From NCBI GenBank assembly GCA_959602365.1, contig CAUGSS010000011.1:1-64000 (forward strand): a stretch of 64,000 bases of DNA, written 5' to 3'. Position numbers and translations under genes: made by a program. Below the pieces are notes generated by a model. That model searched no databases, had not been told where the DNA came from, and saw nothing but the letters and a program-made list of their open reading frames with translations. Origin of the DNA: an uncultured Eubacteriales bacterium (GTDB lineage Bacteria > Bacillota > Clostridia > Oscillospirales > Oscillospiraceae). Of the stretch, positions 50,305 to 59,578 are shown piece by piece (positions within the stretch are counted from its first letter, which is position 1; each line of letters starts with the position of its first letter).

Positions 50305-53300
50305 TCACAATTCCACGCCGGTGCCGGTGGCAAAATACCAGAGCACCCGCCGCTCCACCGGGGCGCCGGTGATCCGCCCCAGGGCCTCGGAGTAGGCCTG
50401 GATCTGGGCGCGATAGCGCTCCGAGTGGGCCCGCTCCTCCCCGGGGCGCACCCGGTCGGTCTTGAAGTCCACCACGGTGAGGCCCGCGGCGCCGGTGAAG
50501 CAGCAGTCGATGACGCCCTGGAGCAGCACCTGCTCCTCCCGGGGCAGCGCCGGGTCCAACTGGGCTGCGGAGATCAGCAGGGAGAACTTGAACTCCCGGC
50601 GCAGGTCCGGGGCGGCCGCGGCCTCCCGGCCCAGGGGCGAGCGGAAAAAGGCGGCGATGGGTTCGCTCTGCACCGCCCGGGCCGCCTCCGGGCTCAGGCT
50701 CTGCTGGGCCTCCAGCCGGGCGATCTCCTCCGCCACCCCCTCGGGGGTGTCCGCCTTTTCCAGGCGGATGAGCTGCATGACGGTGTGGACGGCGGTGCCC
50801 ACTTCGCTGGGGGTCAAGCCCCGCTGGGTCTGGTCAAACCGGGGGCGGGGAAACTCCATGGGCCGCTGGAACAGATCCCGGGCGCCGGTCCCCTCCGCCG
50901 CCTCCTGATCCAACTCCCGCCCCTTGAGCTGGGTCGCCGTGGCCTTTGAGGGAATATCGGCCAGGGCGGCATAGGGATACTTCCACTCCAGCCGGGCCCG
51001 CTCCTCCGCTGTGAGCCGGTGGCCCGCCCCGGCCTGCCCCTCCTCCCGGCGGGCCAGCCGCCCGGGTTTTTCCGCGGGTACCAGCCGAATGTCCCAGTGG
51101 TCCCCGGGCAGCAGCAGCGGACAGCTCACCCCCGCCGAGGCCCGCAGGTCGGCGGCATCGGGCCGGGAGAGCACCGGCAGCAGCAGCCACTCCCCCACAG
51201 TGCTCAGGGTGTTGAGGGCCTCCGGGTCGGGACGGGGCCCGGCGTCCGGGGCCAGCTTGGCGCACTGTCTCGCCCAGTTGGCGCTGGCACAGACCAGGAT
51301 GAGCTTCTCCCGGGCGCGGGTCATGGCCACATAGAGCAGCCGCATCTCCTCCGCCTTCATCTCCCGCTCCAGCTGCAGGGCCACCGCCCGGCGGGCCAGG
51401 GTGGGATACTCCACCTGGAGCTGTGTATCCAGCCCGCAGGGCCCCACCCCCAGCTTGGGGTGAAAGAGCACCGGGGCGCGCTGGTCGGTGCGGTTAAAGG
51501 ACCGGTTCAGCCCCGCCACCAGCACCACCGGAAACTCCAGCCCCTTGGACTTGTGGATGGACATGATGCGCACTCCGCCTCCGGCGGGGCGCCCGGGCCC
51601 CGGCAGGCTCTGGCCCGACTGGCGCAGCCGCCGCAGCTGGGACACCAGGCCGAACACCCCCTGGTGTCCGTTCTGCTCAAAGCGCCGGGCGTAGTCGTGG
51701 AGCAGCCGCAGGTTGTCCTGCCGGGCCTGCCCCCCCTCCATGGCGCCGTAGATGGCCAGCAAATCGGCGGCCTCATAGATCTGCCAGAGCAGCTGGTGGC
51801 CGGGCAGGTCCGCCGCCCGGGCCCGCAGGGCGCTCAGGCGGTCCAGAAAGCGGAGGCATTTTTCCTCGCCCCGCTCCGCCCCCTGTTCCAGGCACTGGTA
51901 CAGGTCTCCCTCCGGGCACCGGGCCCGCAGGTGGGCCAGATCGTCTCCGCTGAATCCCCAGGCCGGGCAGGTGAGCACGCTGAGCAGGGGCACGTCCTGG
52001 CGGGGGTTGTCCACCACCTCCAGAAAGGCGATGGCCACCGCCACCTCGGTCTGCTCAAAGAAGTCCCCTGCCCCGTCGCTGGTCCAGGGCACCCGGTGCC
52101 GGTCCAGAGCCCGGGTCAGGTGGCCCATCACCGCGCCGGGGGAGCGGTAGAGGATGGCGATGTCCTCAGGCTGCACCATGCGGAAGCCCTCCCCCTGGGT
52201 GACGGGAAAGCCGCTGTCCAGCAACTGGCGCACCCGGCGGGCCACATACTCCGCCTCTGCCGCGTCCCGGCTCACCTTGGCCTCCCCCTTCTCCCGGTCC
52301 AGGGCGGACAGGTCCACCACATCCAGCTCCACCTGGTCCCCGGGCTGCTCCGGATAGGGCAGCCGGGGGTAGAGCCGCTGGTCATCGGTGTAGTCCAGCT
52401 CGCCGAAGGCGGTAGACATAATGTTTTCAAAGACGAAGTTGACCCCTTCCAGCACCGAGGCCCGGGAGCGGAAGTTGTAGGAGAGCACCACCCGCCGGGG
52501 CTCCCCGGGCTGGGCCGCCTCGGCGTCGGGGAAGGAGAGATATTTATCCAGAAAGATGGTGGGGTCCGCCAGCCGGAAGCGGTAGATGGACTGCTTCACG
52601 TCCCCCACCTGGAACAGCCGCCGCCCCTCGCCGCTGACGGCGCGGAAGATGGCGTTCTGCACCTCGTTGGTGTCCTGGTACTCGTCCACCATGACCTCGG
52701 CAAAGCGCTCCTGCCACTGGCGGGCCAGAGGGCTGGCCTGGCCGTCCTCCCCGGTCAGCAGCTGGAGGGACAGGTGCTCCAGGTCGGAGAAGTCCACCAG
52801 GTTGCGCCGCCGCTTTTCCCGGCGATAGCCGGCGTCAAAGTCAGCCACCAGCCGCAGCAGCTCCTCCACCACCGGGCGCACCGTCTCCATATCCGAGAGC
52901 AGGTCGGCGCTGGAGTCGGCAAAGAGCTCTTTGAGCTTCTCCATGCGTTTTTTGCACTTTTCCCGGATGGATTTGACCCGCTCCTGCAGGGCCTTATCCT
53001 CCGCTTTGCGGGCAGAGCCCAGCCGGGGGAAGGCGATGTCGCACAGGGCCCGGGCGCTGTCCCACCCCCGGTCCAGGGCGGACAGGAAATCGTCCATGCT
53101 GTCCAGGGTGCTGTCAAAACTGTCGGAGTACGCCTTCTCCAGCGCCGGGTCCTCCCGGAGCAGGTCCAGCACCTCCACAAAGCGCCGCTGCCAGTAGGAG
53201 ACCTGGCGCCGGGCGTCCTCCAGCAGCAGCGCCCCCCAGGCCGTGTGGCCCACATCCCTGACCTGACGCAGGTCAAAGGCGGCCGCCTGATCCCTCAGCC

Positions 53301-53871
53301 AGCGCTCCGGGTCCGGGTGGCTCTGGATCCGGGTGTGGATGTCCAGCACGATGGAGGCCAGCCGGCTGTCATCCCTGCCCGCAGACAGGGTGTCCACCAG
53401 GCAGGCAAACCCCGGGGCCTGGTCCAGCTGCTCATAGCGCTCCTCCAGCAGCCGGGAGAGCACCCGCTCTTTGAGCAGGGCGCATTCGCTGTCGTCCCCC
53501 ACCCGGAAATCGGCCTGGAGCTGGATGCGGTAGCCCTCCTCCCGGAGCAGGGCGGTGCAGAAGGAGTGGATGGTGGAGATCTGGGCGCGATAGATCACCA
53601 GCTTCTGACGGCGCAGGAAGGGGTCCCCGGGGCGCTGGGCCAGCCGGGCGTTGAGCTCGTCCAAGATCTTGCCCCGCAGCTCCGACGCGGCGGCCTTGGT
53701 GTAGGTGATGACCAGAAACCGGTCCAGATCCAGATGCTCCTGCTCCACCCGATTGAGCAGCCGCTCCACCAGGATGCGGGTCTTGCCCGACCCGGCGGCG
53801 GCGGAGACCAGCAGTTCTCCGCCCCGGTTGTCCACCGCGGCGCGCTGCTGATGGGTCAATGTGACCGCCAT
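50305..53871 (-). CDS. addA: ATP-dependent helicase/nuclease subunit AddA
   Basis: A 1188-residue helicase-nuclease for processing double-strand breaks. Helicase motifs: AAAGSGKTRILVERLL (motif I), VMVDEYQDTNEVQNAIF (II), GDVKQSIYRFRLADP (III), SIHKSKGLEFPVV (V), LLYVAMTRAREKL (VI). The C-terminal RecB-type nuclease is complete with VVDFKTDRV. The ATG at 53871 with GGAGG 9 nt upstream is preferred to the GTG at 53877. It follows addB in one operon. Confidence 0.96.
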   Translation of the reverse strand: MAVTLTHQQRAAVDNRGGELLVSAAAGSGKTRILVERLLNRVEQEHLDLDRFLVITYTKAAASELRGKILDELNARLAQRPGDPFLRRQKLVIYRAQISTIHSFCTALLREEGYRIQLQADFRVGDDSECALLKERVLSRLLEERYEQLDQAPGFACLVDTLSAGRDDSRLASIVLDIHTRIQSHPDPERWLRDQAAAFDLRQVRDVGHTAWGALLLEDARRQVSYWQRRFVEVLDLLREDPALEKAYSDSFDSTLDSMDDFLSALDRGWDSARALCDIAFPRLGSARKAEDKALQERVKSIREKCKKRMEKLKELFADSSADLLSDMETVRPVVEELLRLVADFDAGYRREKRRRNLVDFSDLEHLSLQLLTGEDGQASPLARQWQERFAEVMVDEYQDTNEVQNAIFRAVSGEGRRLFQVGDVKQSIYRFRLADPTIFLDKYLSFPDAEAAQPGEPRRVVLSYNFRSRASVLEGVNFVFENIMSTAFGELDYTDDQRLYPRLPYPEQPGDQVELDVVDLSALDREKGEAKVSRDAAEAEYVARRVRQLLDSGFPVTQGEGFRMVQPEDIAILYRSPGAVMGHLTRALDRHRVPWTSDGAGDFFEQTEVAVAIAFLEVVDNPRQDVPLLSVLTCPAWGFSGDDLAHLRARCPEGDLYQCLEQGAERGEEKCLRFLDRLSALRARAADLPGHQLLWQIYEAADLLAIYGAMEGGQARQDNLRLLHDYARRFEQNGHQGVFGLVSQLRRLRQSGQSLPGPGRPAGGGVRIMSIHKSKGLEFPVVLVAGLNRSFNRTDQRAPVLFHPKLGVGPCGLDTQLQVEYPTLARRAVALQLEREMKAEEMRLLYVAMTRAREKLILVCASANWARQCAKLAPDAGPRPDPEALNTLSTVGEWLLLPVLSRPDAADLRASAGVSCPLLLPGDHWDIRLVPAEKPGRLARREEGQAGAGHRLTAEERARLEWKYPYAALADIPSKATATQLKGRELDQEAAEGTGARDLFQRPMEFPRPRFDQTQRGLTPSEVGTAVHTVMQLIRLEKADTPEGVAEEIARLEAQQSLSPEAARAVQSEPIAAFFRSPLGREAAAAPDLRREFKFSLLISAAQLDPALPREEQVLLQGVIDCCFTGAAGLTVVDFKTDRVRPGEERAHSERYRAQIQAYSEALGRITGAPVERRVLWYFATGTGVEL

Positions 53872-53873
53872 GT

Positions 53874-56800
53874 TCACTCCCCTCCTTCCTGGCGCTCCCG
53901 CGCCTCTTCCTCGTCCAGCTGCTCCCAGAACTCGGTCCCTTTCACCGGATAGAGATAGCGGGAGCGCTCCCCGCCCCGGCCGTCCTCAAAGTGGCAGGCG
54001 GCGGCGTAATCGCACCAGCGGCAGGCGGTGCGCTGGTCGTCCCGGTACCAGGGGTCGGCCTGAATATTGCCGCCCCCCACCTCCCGGGCGATGTCCCGGA
54101 GGATCCGGTGGATGTGCCGCCGCAGCTTGCCCAGCTGGGCGGCGGAGGCCAGGGCCTCCCCGGAGATCGCTCCGGTCCGGCGGCTCACCCGGACGGGCAG
54201 GAAGCGGGCCTCGCTGCCCAGGGGGACATGTTCCATGGCCTCCACCACCGCCGGGTCGTTCAGAATCAGGCCGCTGCGCCGCAGCTTGGCGTCCAGCGCC
54301 CGCCGGCGGGCCTCCGGATCCATGGAGCGGCTGCCGGTCAGATGCTCCTCCCGGGCGGGCAGGTAGAGCACCCCCGCCGGGACTACAGGCTCCTCCACTC
54401 CGGGCAGCCCCTCCTCCTCCAGGGTGAACAGATAGAGCAGCATCTGCAGATTCAGCCCGTGCCACACATCGGTCAGGTCAAAGGACTTGTGGCCGGTCTT
54501 GTAGTCCATGACCCGGACATAGAGCCGGCCGTCATGTTCCCAGCCGTCCACCCGGTCCACCAGGCCGGAGATGGCCACGGTGATCCCGCCGGTCTCCAGC
54601 CGCACCGGGGGCAGGGAGTCCCCGGTGCCGAATCCCAGCTCAAAGGCGATGGGTTTAAAGTCGGAGGCCTGGAGTTCCTCCACCATCTGGAGCACCACCT
54701 GTTCCGCCGACTGGGCCAGGCGGCGGAACAGATAGCGGAAGCGTGGGGTCTTATCCTCCAATCCCCCCAGCTGGCTGTGGATGTATTGGCGGGTGGCCTG
54801 GTCCGCCAGCTCCTTCACCCGCTGGCCGCTGAGGGCGGATACGCCGCCGCCGTCCCGGGCGGCGGCCAGAACATGCTCCAGCACATAGTGGACAAAGGTG
54901 CCCGCCTCCGGGGCGTCCATGCCCGCCTGTTTTCTCGGCTTTACTCTGAGCCCGTACTGGAGAAAATAGGCATAGTGGCAGGACTTGACCTTGTCCATCC
55001 GGGAGGCGGACAGCCGCAGGGTGCCCCGGTAGAGCTCCTGCACCGCCTGGGGGGACAGGTTCTCCCGCACCCCGTCCATGGCGGCCAGCGCCCGGGCGGC
55101 CCCGCTGCCCCCCTCCAGCCCGGCCAGATCTTCCAGCAGCTGCCGGTCTCCCCGGGCTGCGGCGGCATCCAGGGCAGGGGCAATTCCGGAGGGCAGCCCC
55201 TCCCCTGCCGCCCCCGGCCCCTCTGCCAGCGCCGGGAACAGCTCCAGCAGCCGGTGGATCAGAAACGACGGGCGCTTCTCTCCCCCCTCCAGGCTGTGGG
55301 CGGCATAGGAGACATACAGGCGCCGGGACGGCATGGTGGCGCACTCATAGATCAGCAGCATCTCCCGCTCCATCTGTCCCTCCTGGTCCAGGGCGGTCTC
55401 CACGGATCCATAGCCGGCCAGCAGCGTCCGGTCCTCGTCGGTGAGCAATCCCCGCTGGCCGCTCACCAGGGGCAGGCTGTCGTCGTCCGCCCCCAGCAGA
55501 AAGAGCACCGGAGCAGTGCTGTGGCTGACCCGGGCCATATCGCCGCAGGTGACCCGATCCAGAGAGACCGGAATGGTGCCCACCTGGTACTGGCTCAGCA
55601 CCAGCCGGAACAGCTCTGCGAACTCGCCCAGCTTCATGGGGTCCTCCCCCAGCAGATCGGAGCACTGCTCCAGCGCGCCGGTGAGGATCTGCCATACCTG
55701 GCGGTACTCCTCCGCCTCCCGCAGCGCCCCGGCCCGGGTCAGCTCGCCGGCCCGGCGGGTCAGGCAGGCGGGCAGGTCAATCTCCTCCAAAAAGCCATAG
55801 ACCGCCTGGGCCCACTCCCGGCCGGTGGAGGCCTCAGCGCGGCGCAGCCCCTCCAGCGGCGCCACCACCTGACGGCGCACCTGATCCAGATGGGTCACCA
55901 GGGCCCGGTCGGCCTCGGTCCAGCTCTGGCCATAGCCTCCCGGGTGCCAGTTCCAGCTCTTCTCCCCGGTCCAGCGGGCGCCCCGGATATCCCAGCGCAG
56001 CACATAGTTCTCCAGCTCGTCCCGGTCCCGCTGGGACAGGCCGGTGAGTCCGGTCTTGAGATAGCGGAATACATCGTCGTACTCGTAGCCTCCGGACACC
56101 GCCTCCAGGGCGGCGGTGAGCAGGGCCAGCACGGGTTTTTGCAGAATGTCGTCCATCCGGCTGAGAAAGACCGGGATCCGGTAACGTCCAAACACCCGCT
56201 CCAGCCGGTCTCCCCACTCCTCCATGGTCCGGGCGGCCACGGTGATGTCCCGGAAGCGGTATCCCTCCTCCCGGGCCAGGCGCAGAATCTCCTCCGCCGC
56301 CAGCTCCGCCTCCCGATAGGGGTCCTCCCCCCTGCCCAGCGCGATACAGCGGACCGGGCCAGGCCGGGCCGCGGCGCTTTCTGAAAACAGCTCCCGCTCC
56401 AGCGCCGCCAGCTCCTCCGGCACCCCCTCAAACCGGGGCAGGCACTGGAACTCCATGGTCTGGGCGTTGTCCCGGGCCAGCTCCGTCAGGGCCAGGGCGG
56501 TGCGGCGGGTTGGGGCAAAGACGGATGCGCCGCTGCGCTCCAGGGTGTCGCAGCGCAGGGCCACGGTGACCTGCTCCGCCTGGCGCAGCAGCATCTCCAG
56601 CACCTGCTTCTCCTGGGGGGTAAAGTCGGTAAAGCCGTCCAGATAGACCGCCCTGCCCCGGAAGTAGTCCGTCCCTCTCAGGGTGTGGGCCAGCCGGGTC
56701 AGCCGGTCCCGGGGGTCCTCCGCCCGGTCCGCCACCAGGGCGTCATAGGCGGCAAAGATCAGCCCCAGCTCCCGCAGCCGCTCTCCCTCTTCCCCCGCGG

Positions 56801-57221
56801 CCCCGCCGGCCTCCAGCATCAGTTCAGGGGAGATGCAATAGCTTTTGCACTCGTCGGCGGTGGCCAGCAGGCTGGTCAGAAAACCCGCCTTTTCCCGGGC
56901 CCGGCGGTAGAGCTTCAGCTCGCCGGAGAGCCGGGCCACCGCCAGGTGCATCAGCAGCAGCCTCCCCCCCTGGTCCAGCACCGGGCGGGCGCTGCCCCCC
57001 AGCTCCTGAAAGACCCGCTGGGCGAGGCGGGAAAACGTGAGCACCTCGGCGCGGGCGGAAACCCCGTCGCCGCCAAGTTTACATAATTTTCGTTCTGTCT
57101 CGTGGGAGTACTGCTCCGGCACAATCACCAGGCTGCGCGCCCTCTTCCCAGGCGCAGCCGCCTGGGTCAGGACTGTGCGGGTGATGGCGGCCTGATCTCT
57201 TCCCAACAGCAGTTTCAGCAT
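53874..57221 (-). CDS. addB: ATP-dependent nuclease subunit AddB
   Basis: A 1115-residue partner of AddA. The RecB-type nuclease (VRVMDYKTGHKSF) and the Fe-S cluster cysteines (KSCHYAYFLQYGL upstream; ACRWCDYAAACHF near the C-terminus) are intact. The N-terminus LLGRDQAAITRTVLTQ occupies the place of Walker A but lacks the GxGKT loop found in Bacillus AddB, so this site should not bind ATP in the usual way. The helicase-like core is otherwise recognisable, with LLYECATMPSRRLYVSYA. Role in Chi recognition is established for AddB generally. Confidence 0.94.
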   Translation of the reverse strand: MLKLLLGRDQAAITRTVLTQAAAPGKRARSLVIVPEQYSHETERKLCKLGGDGVSARAEVLTFSRLAQRVFQELGGSARPVLDQGGRLLLMHLAVARLSGELKLYRRAREKAGFLTSLLATADECKSYCISPELMLEAGGAAGEEGERLRELGLIFAAYDALVADRAEDPRDRLTRLAHTLRGTDYFRGRAVYLDGFTDFTPQEKQVLEMLLRQAEQVTVALRCDTLERSGASVFAPTRRTALALTELARDNAQTMEFQCLPRFEGVPEELAALERELFSESAAARPGPVRCIALGRGEDPYREAELAAEEILRLAREEGYRFRDITVAARTMEEWGDRLERVFGRYRIPVFLSRMDDILQKPVLALLTAALEAVSGGYEYDDVFRYLKTGLTGLSQRDRDELENYVLRWDIRGARWTGEKSWNWHPGGYGQSWTEADRALVTHLDQVRRQVVAPLEGLRRAEASTGREWAQAVYGFLEEIDLPACLTRRAGELTRAGALREAEEYRQVWQILTGALEQCSDLLGEDPMKLGEFAELFRLVLSQYQVGTIPVSLDRVTCGDMARVSHSTAPVLFLLGADDDSLPLVSGQRGLLTDEDRTLLAGYGSVETALDQEGQMEREMLLIYECATMPSRRLYVSYAAHSLEGGEKRPSFLIHRLLELFPALAEGPGAAGEGLPSGIAPALDAAAARGDRQLLEDLAGLEGGSGAARALAAMDGVRENLSPQAVQELYRGTLRLSASRMDKVKSCHYAYFLQYGLRVKPRKQAGMDAPEAGTFVHYVLEHVLAAARDGGGVSALSGQRVKELADQATRQYIHSQLGGLEDKTPRFRYLFRRLAQSAEQVVLQMVEELQASDFKPIAFELGFGTGDSLPPVRLETGGITVAISGLVDRVDGWEHDGRLYVRVMDYKTGHKSFDLTDVWHGLNLQMLLYLFTLEEEGLPGVEEPVVPAGVLYLPAREEHLTGSRSMDPEARRRALDAKLRRSGLILNDPAVVEAMEHVPLGSEARFLPVRVSRRTGAISGEALASAAQLGKLRRHIHRILRDIAREVGGGNIQADPWYRDDQRTACRWCDYAAACHFEDGRGGERSRYLYPVKGTEFWEQLDEEEARERQEGGE

Positions 57222-57295
57222 GAGGCTTCCTCCGTTTTTTCGCTTGATCTCTGAGTGGATCCGGATATCAGTTGACGCAAAATGCAGACAGCTCC

Positions 57296-57325
57296 ATTAT
57301 AGCGCCTCCACCGGCGGACACGCAA
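57296..57325 (-). promoter_or_regulatory. promoter of addBA
   Basis: Minus strand TTGCGT (57325-57320), 18 bp, TATAAT (57301-57296). Confidence 0.72.
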
Positions 57326-57410
57326 ATATTTTCCCATCTCCCGCGGAAAAACACTCCGCCCTCCGGTGCCTCCGCCCCTCCGCGCCAAACCCGGGCTGAA
57401 GACGCGCCGT

Positions 57411-57439
57411 TTGACAGCGTGCACCCGCTATGCTAAGAT
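57411..57439 (+). promoter_or_regulatory. promoter of the DUF4180 gene
   Basis: TTGACA (57411-57416), 17 bp, TAAGAT (57434-57439), 64 bp before the ATG. Confidence 0.8.
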
Positions 57440-57503
57440 GCACCTGCTCAACTGCCGAAATCCGTGCTGCAAACCCAACTACACGAAATCAAAGGAGGAA
57501 ACG

Positions 57504-57872
57504 ATGAAACTCGAATATGTGAGCACAGGGGGAGGCGGCATTGCCCTCATCTCCGCCGACAGCCCCGTCATCACCGACGCCCAGTCCGCGCTGGAGCTGG
57601 CCATGACGGTTCGCTTTGAGGGTAATGTCTCCAAAATCGCGCTTCCCAAGGGCGCGCTGTGTGAGGAGTTCTTTGTCCTCAGCACGGGCATCGCGGGTGA
57701 AATTCTGCAAAAATGGATCAATTATCATATCAAAGCTGCCATCTACGGGGATTTCTCCCGCTATACAAGCAAGCCGCTGAAGGATTTTATCCACGAGTCA
57801 AACCAGGGCAAAGACGTCTTTTTTGTCTCCACCAAAGAGGAGGCCTTGGCCAGACTGGCTCAGACGCCCTGA
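57504..57872 (+). CDS. DUF4180 domain protein
   Basis: A 122-residue protein matching the DUF4180 pattern: a beta-rich start, IALISADSPVITDAQSALELAMT, and GALCEEFFVLSTGIAGEILQKWINYHIKAAIYGDFSRYTSKPLKDFIHESNQGKDVFFV. No catalytic motif is known. It is a single-gene unit with a good promoter and an AAAGGAGGAA ribosome site 4 nt before the ATG. The frame is open upstream but without start signals. Confidence 0.88.
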   Translation: MKLEYVSTGGGGIALISADSPVITDAQSALELAMTVRFEGNVSKIALPKGALCEEFFVLSTGIAGEILQKWINYHIKAAIYGDFSRYTSKPLKDFIHESNQGKDVFFVSTKEEALARLAQTP

Positions 57873-58025
57873 GCCGCCCAGCCCGGCCGTCCCAATGTTG
57901 TCCCCCGCTCCCCGGGCGCATGGGCCGGCCGCGGGACGGGGACATAAAATGGAGGGCGGCCCCTGGAACAGGCTGCCCGGGCGGCCCCCTGGGCGCGGCG
58001 CGGCCGGGGCGAAAAATTTTTCCCC

Positions 58026-58054
58026 TTGACAAGCCGGACAAATGGCGCTATACT
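58026..58054 (+). promoter_or_regulatory. promoter of the T-box operon
   Basis: TTGACA (58026-58031), 17 bp, TATACT (58049-58054). Predicted start near 58061. Confidence 0.85.
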
Positions 58055-58060
58055 TCAACA

Positions 58061-58352
58061 CAATAGCAAGCGAAACCGACGAGGAAGAGGAGTACTCCTC
58101 CGTAACACCGGACAAAGCGAGCCGCGAATGGTGGGAGCGCGGCACCGGCAGGGGGACGAATGGCCTTCCGAGGGCGGCCCAAACAGATGGTTCCAATGGA
58201 ACCCATCCCAGTAGGCGCCGACGGGAACCCGCCCGTTATCCCAGGGACTGCGTAGCAAACAGCGCAGGGTGCTAAGTGGACGATCATCGTCAATTTGGGT
58301 GGTACCGCAGGAGTCGAAGCTCTTGTCCCATGGAGGGACAGGGGCTTTTTTG
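58061..58352 (+). promoter_or_regulatory. T-box leader, probable tryptophan specifier
   Basis: A tRNA-sensing leader. Visible parts: the AGTA of the S-turn near 58091-58094 in GAGGAAGAGGAGTACTCC, the AG-bulge/distal-loop region GCGAGCCGCGAATGGTGGGA, a GAA just before TGG at 58161-58163 (candidate specifier codon for tryptophan), the T-box TGGGTGGTACCGC (58296-58308) and a terminator, AAGCTCTTGTCCC (58317-58329) with GGGACAGGGGCTT and TTTTTT after it. Uncharged tRNA should stabilise the antiterminator and turn on trpXYZ. The T-box is certain; the codon is inferred. Confidence 0.93.
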
Positions 58353-58393
58353 TTTGCCTTTTCCGGCGCCGCCCAAGCGACAGGAGGAATCCA

Positions 58394-59488
58394 ATGATGA
58401 AAAAAATGAGAAAACTGCTTGTGCTGCTGACCTGTCTGGCCATGGTGCTGGCCCTGGCCGCCTGCGGGAGCACCGGAGGCAGCGCCTCCAATCCCTCCGG
58501 CAATTCCGGCTCCGGCTCCTCCGGCGGGAGCGCCGGGGACGGCACGGTCTATAAAGTGGGCATCGTCAACTGGATGGACCACGCCTCTCTGAACCAGATT
58601 GTGGAGAACGTCCAGTCCCGGCTGGACGCCCAGGGCGCCGAGCTGGGGGTCACCTTCGATTACGCGGACTACTATGACAACGCCCAGGGCGACCAGAGCG
58701 TCCTCAGCCAGATCGGCGCCAACATGGTGGCCGATGGCGTGGACATCGTGGTAGCCGTGGCCTCCCCCAGCGCCTCGGTGATGATGAGCGCCCTGGAGGA
58801 CACCGACATCCCCCTGGTCTTTGCCGCCGTCACCGACCCGGTGATCTCCGGCCTGGTGGACAGCATGGACGCCCCGGGGGGCAGCGTGACCGGCACCTCT
58901 GACGCGCTGAACACCGAGTCCATCATGAACCTGATCCTGGCCGCCGACCCGGACTGTGACTATGTGGGCCTGCTCTACGACACCGCTCAGGACTCCTCCA
59001 CCCAGGCCATCGCCGACGCCAAGGCCTTCCTGGAGGAGCACGGCATCCAGTACACCGAGGCCACCGGCGCCACCACCGGCGATGTGCAGCTGGCCGCCCA
59101 GTCCCTGATCGCCGAAGGGGTGGACGCCGTCTTTACCCCCACCGACAACACCATCATGGACGCCGAGCTGTCCATCTATGAGCTCTTCACCGACGCGGGC
59201 ATCCCCCACTACTGCGGCGCCGACTCCTTCGCCCTGAACGGGGCCTTCCTGGGCTACGGCGTGGACTATGCCAACCTGGGCGCAGCCACCGCGGACATGG
59301 TGGTTGACATCCTGGTCAACGGCGCCGACCCCGCCGCCACTGCGGTGCAGACCTTTGACAACGGCATTGCCACGGTGAACACCGAGACCTGCCAGGCGCT
59401 GGGGCTGGACCTGGAGGCGCTGAAAGAGGCCTTCGCGCCCTACTGCACCCAGGTCGCGGAGATCACCACCGCCGACAGCTTTGAGTAA
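58394..59488 (+). CDS. trpX: TrpX-like ABC substrate-binding lipoprotein
   Basis: A 364-residue lipoprotein (lipobox LAAC, cysteine 24, followed by a Ser/Gly-rich linker) of the ABC_sub_bind family. IGAN..IVVAVASPSASVMMSAL and IPLVFAAVTDPV are family marks. Members placed before TrpY- and TrpZ-type genes and under a T-box are taken to import tryptophan or a related aromatic amino acid. Of two start ATGs, 58394 is 5-6 nt after AGGAGGA. Substrate is from context, not from sequence. Confidence 0.85.
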   Translation: MMKKMRKLLVLLTCLAMVLALAACGSTGGSASNPSGNSGSGSSGGSAGDGTVYKVGIVNWMDHASLNQIVENVQSRLDAQGAELGVTFDYADYYDNAQGDQSVLSQIGANMVADGVDIVVAVASPSASVMMSALEDTDIPLVFAAVTDPVISGLVDSMDAPGGSVTGTSDALNTESIMNLILAADPDCDYVGLLYDTAQDSSTQAIADAKAFLEEHGIQYTEATGATTGDVQLAAQSLIAEGVDAVFTPTDNTIMDAELSIYELFTDAGIPHYCGADSFALNGAFLGYGVDYANLGAATADMVVDILVNGADPAATAVQTFDNGIATVNTETCQALGLDLEALKEAFAPYCTQVAEITTADSFE

Positions 59489-59501
59489 TCCCGAACCCGC
59501 C

Positions 59502-59541
59502 CCCGGACCGGCGGACATACCGCTCCGCCCACCGGTCCGGG
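59502..59541 (+). repeat. intergenic hairpin between trpX and trpY
   Basis: CCCGGACCGG (59502-59511) pairs exactly with CCGGTCCGGG (59532-59541). Placed after the receptor gene of an ABC operon, where such structures often protect the upstream message so that more receptor than permease is made. Confidence 0.65.
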
Positions 59542-59578
59542 CGCGGCATTCATCCATGGAAATGAGGAGGGATCCACT

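Noticed and set aside
51019..53952. A 977-codon open frame opposite addA
   Set aside because: Shadow of a gene with all helicase motifs; the translation is low-complexity and His/Gln/Gly-rich.
58026..58275. Short open frames inside the T-box leader
   Set aside because: They coincide with conserved RNA elements and have no start signals.
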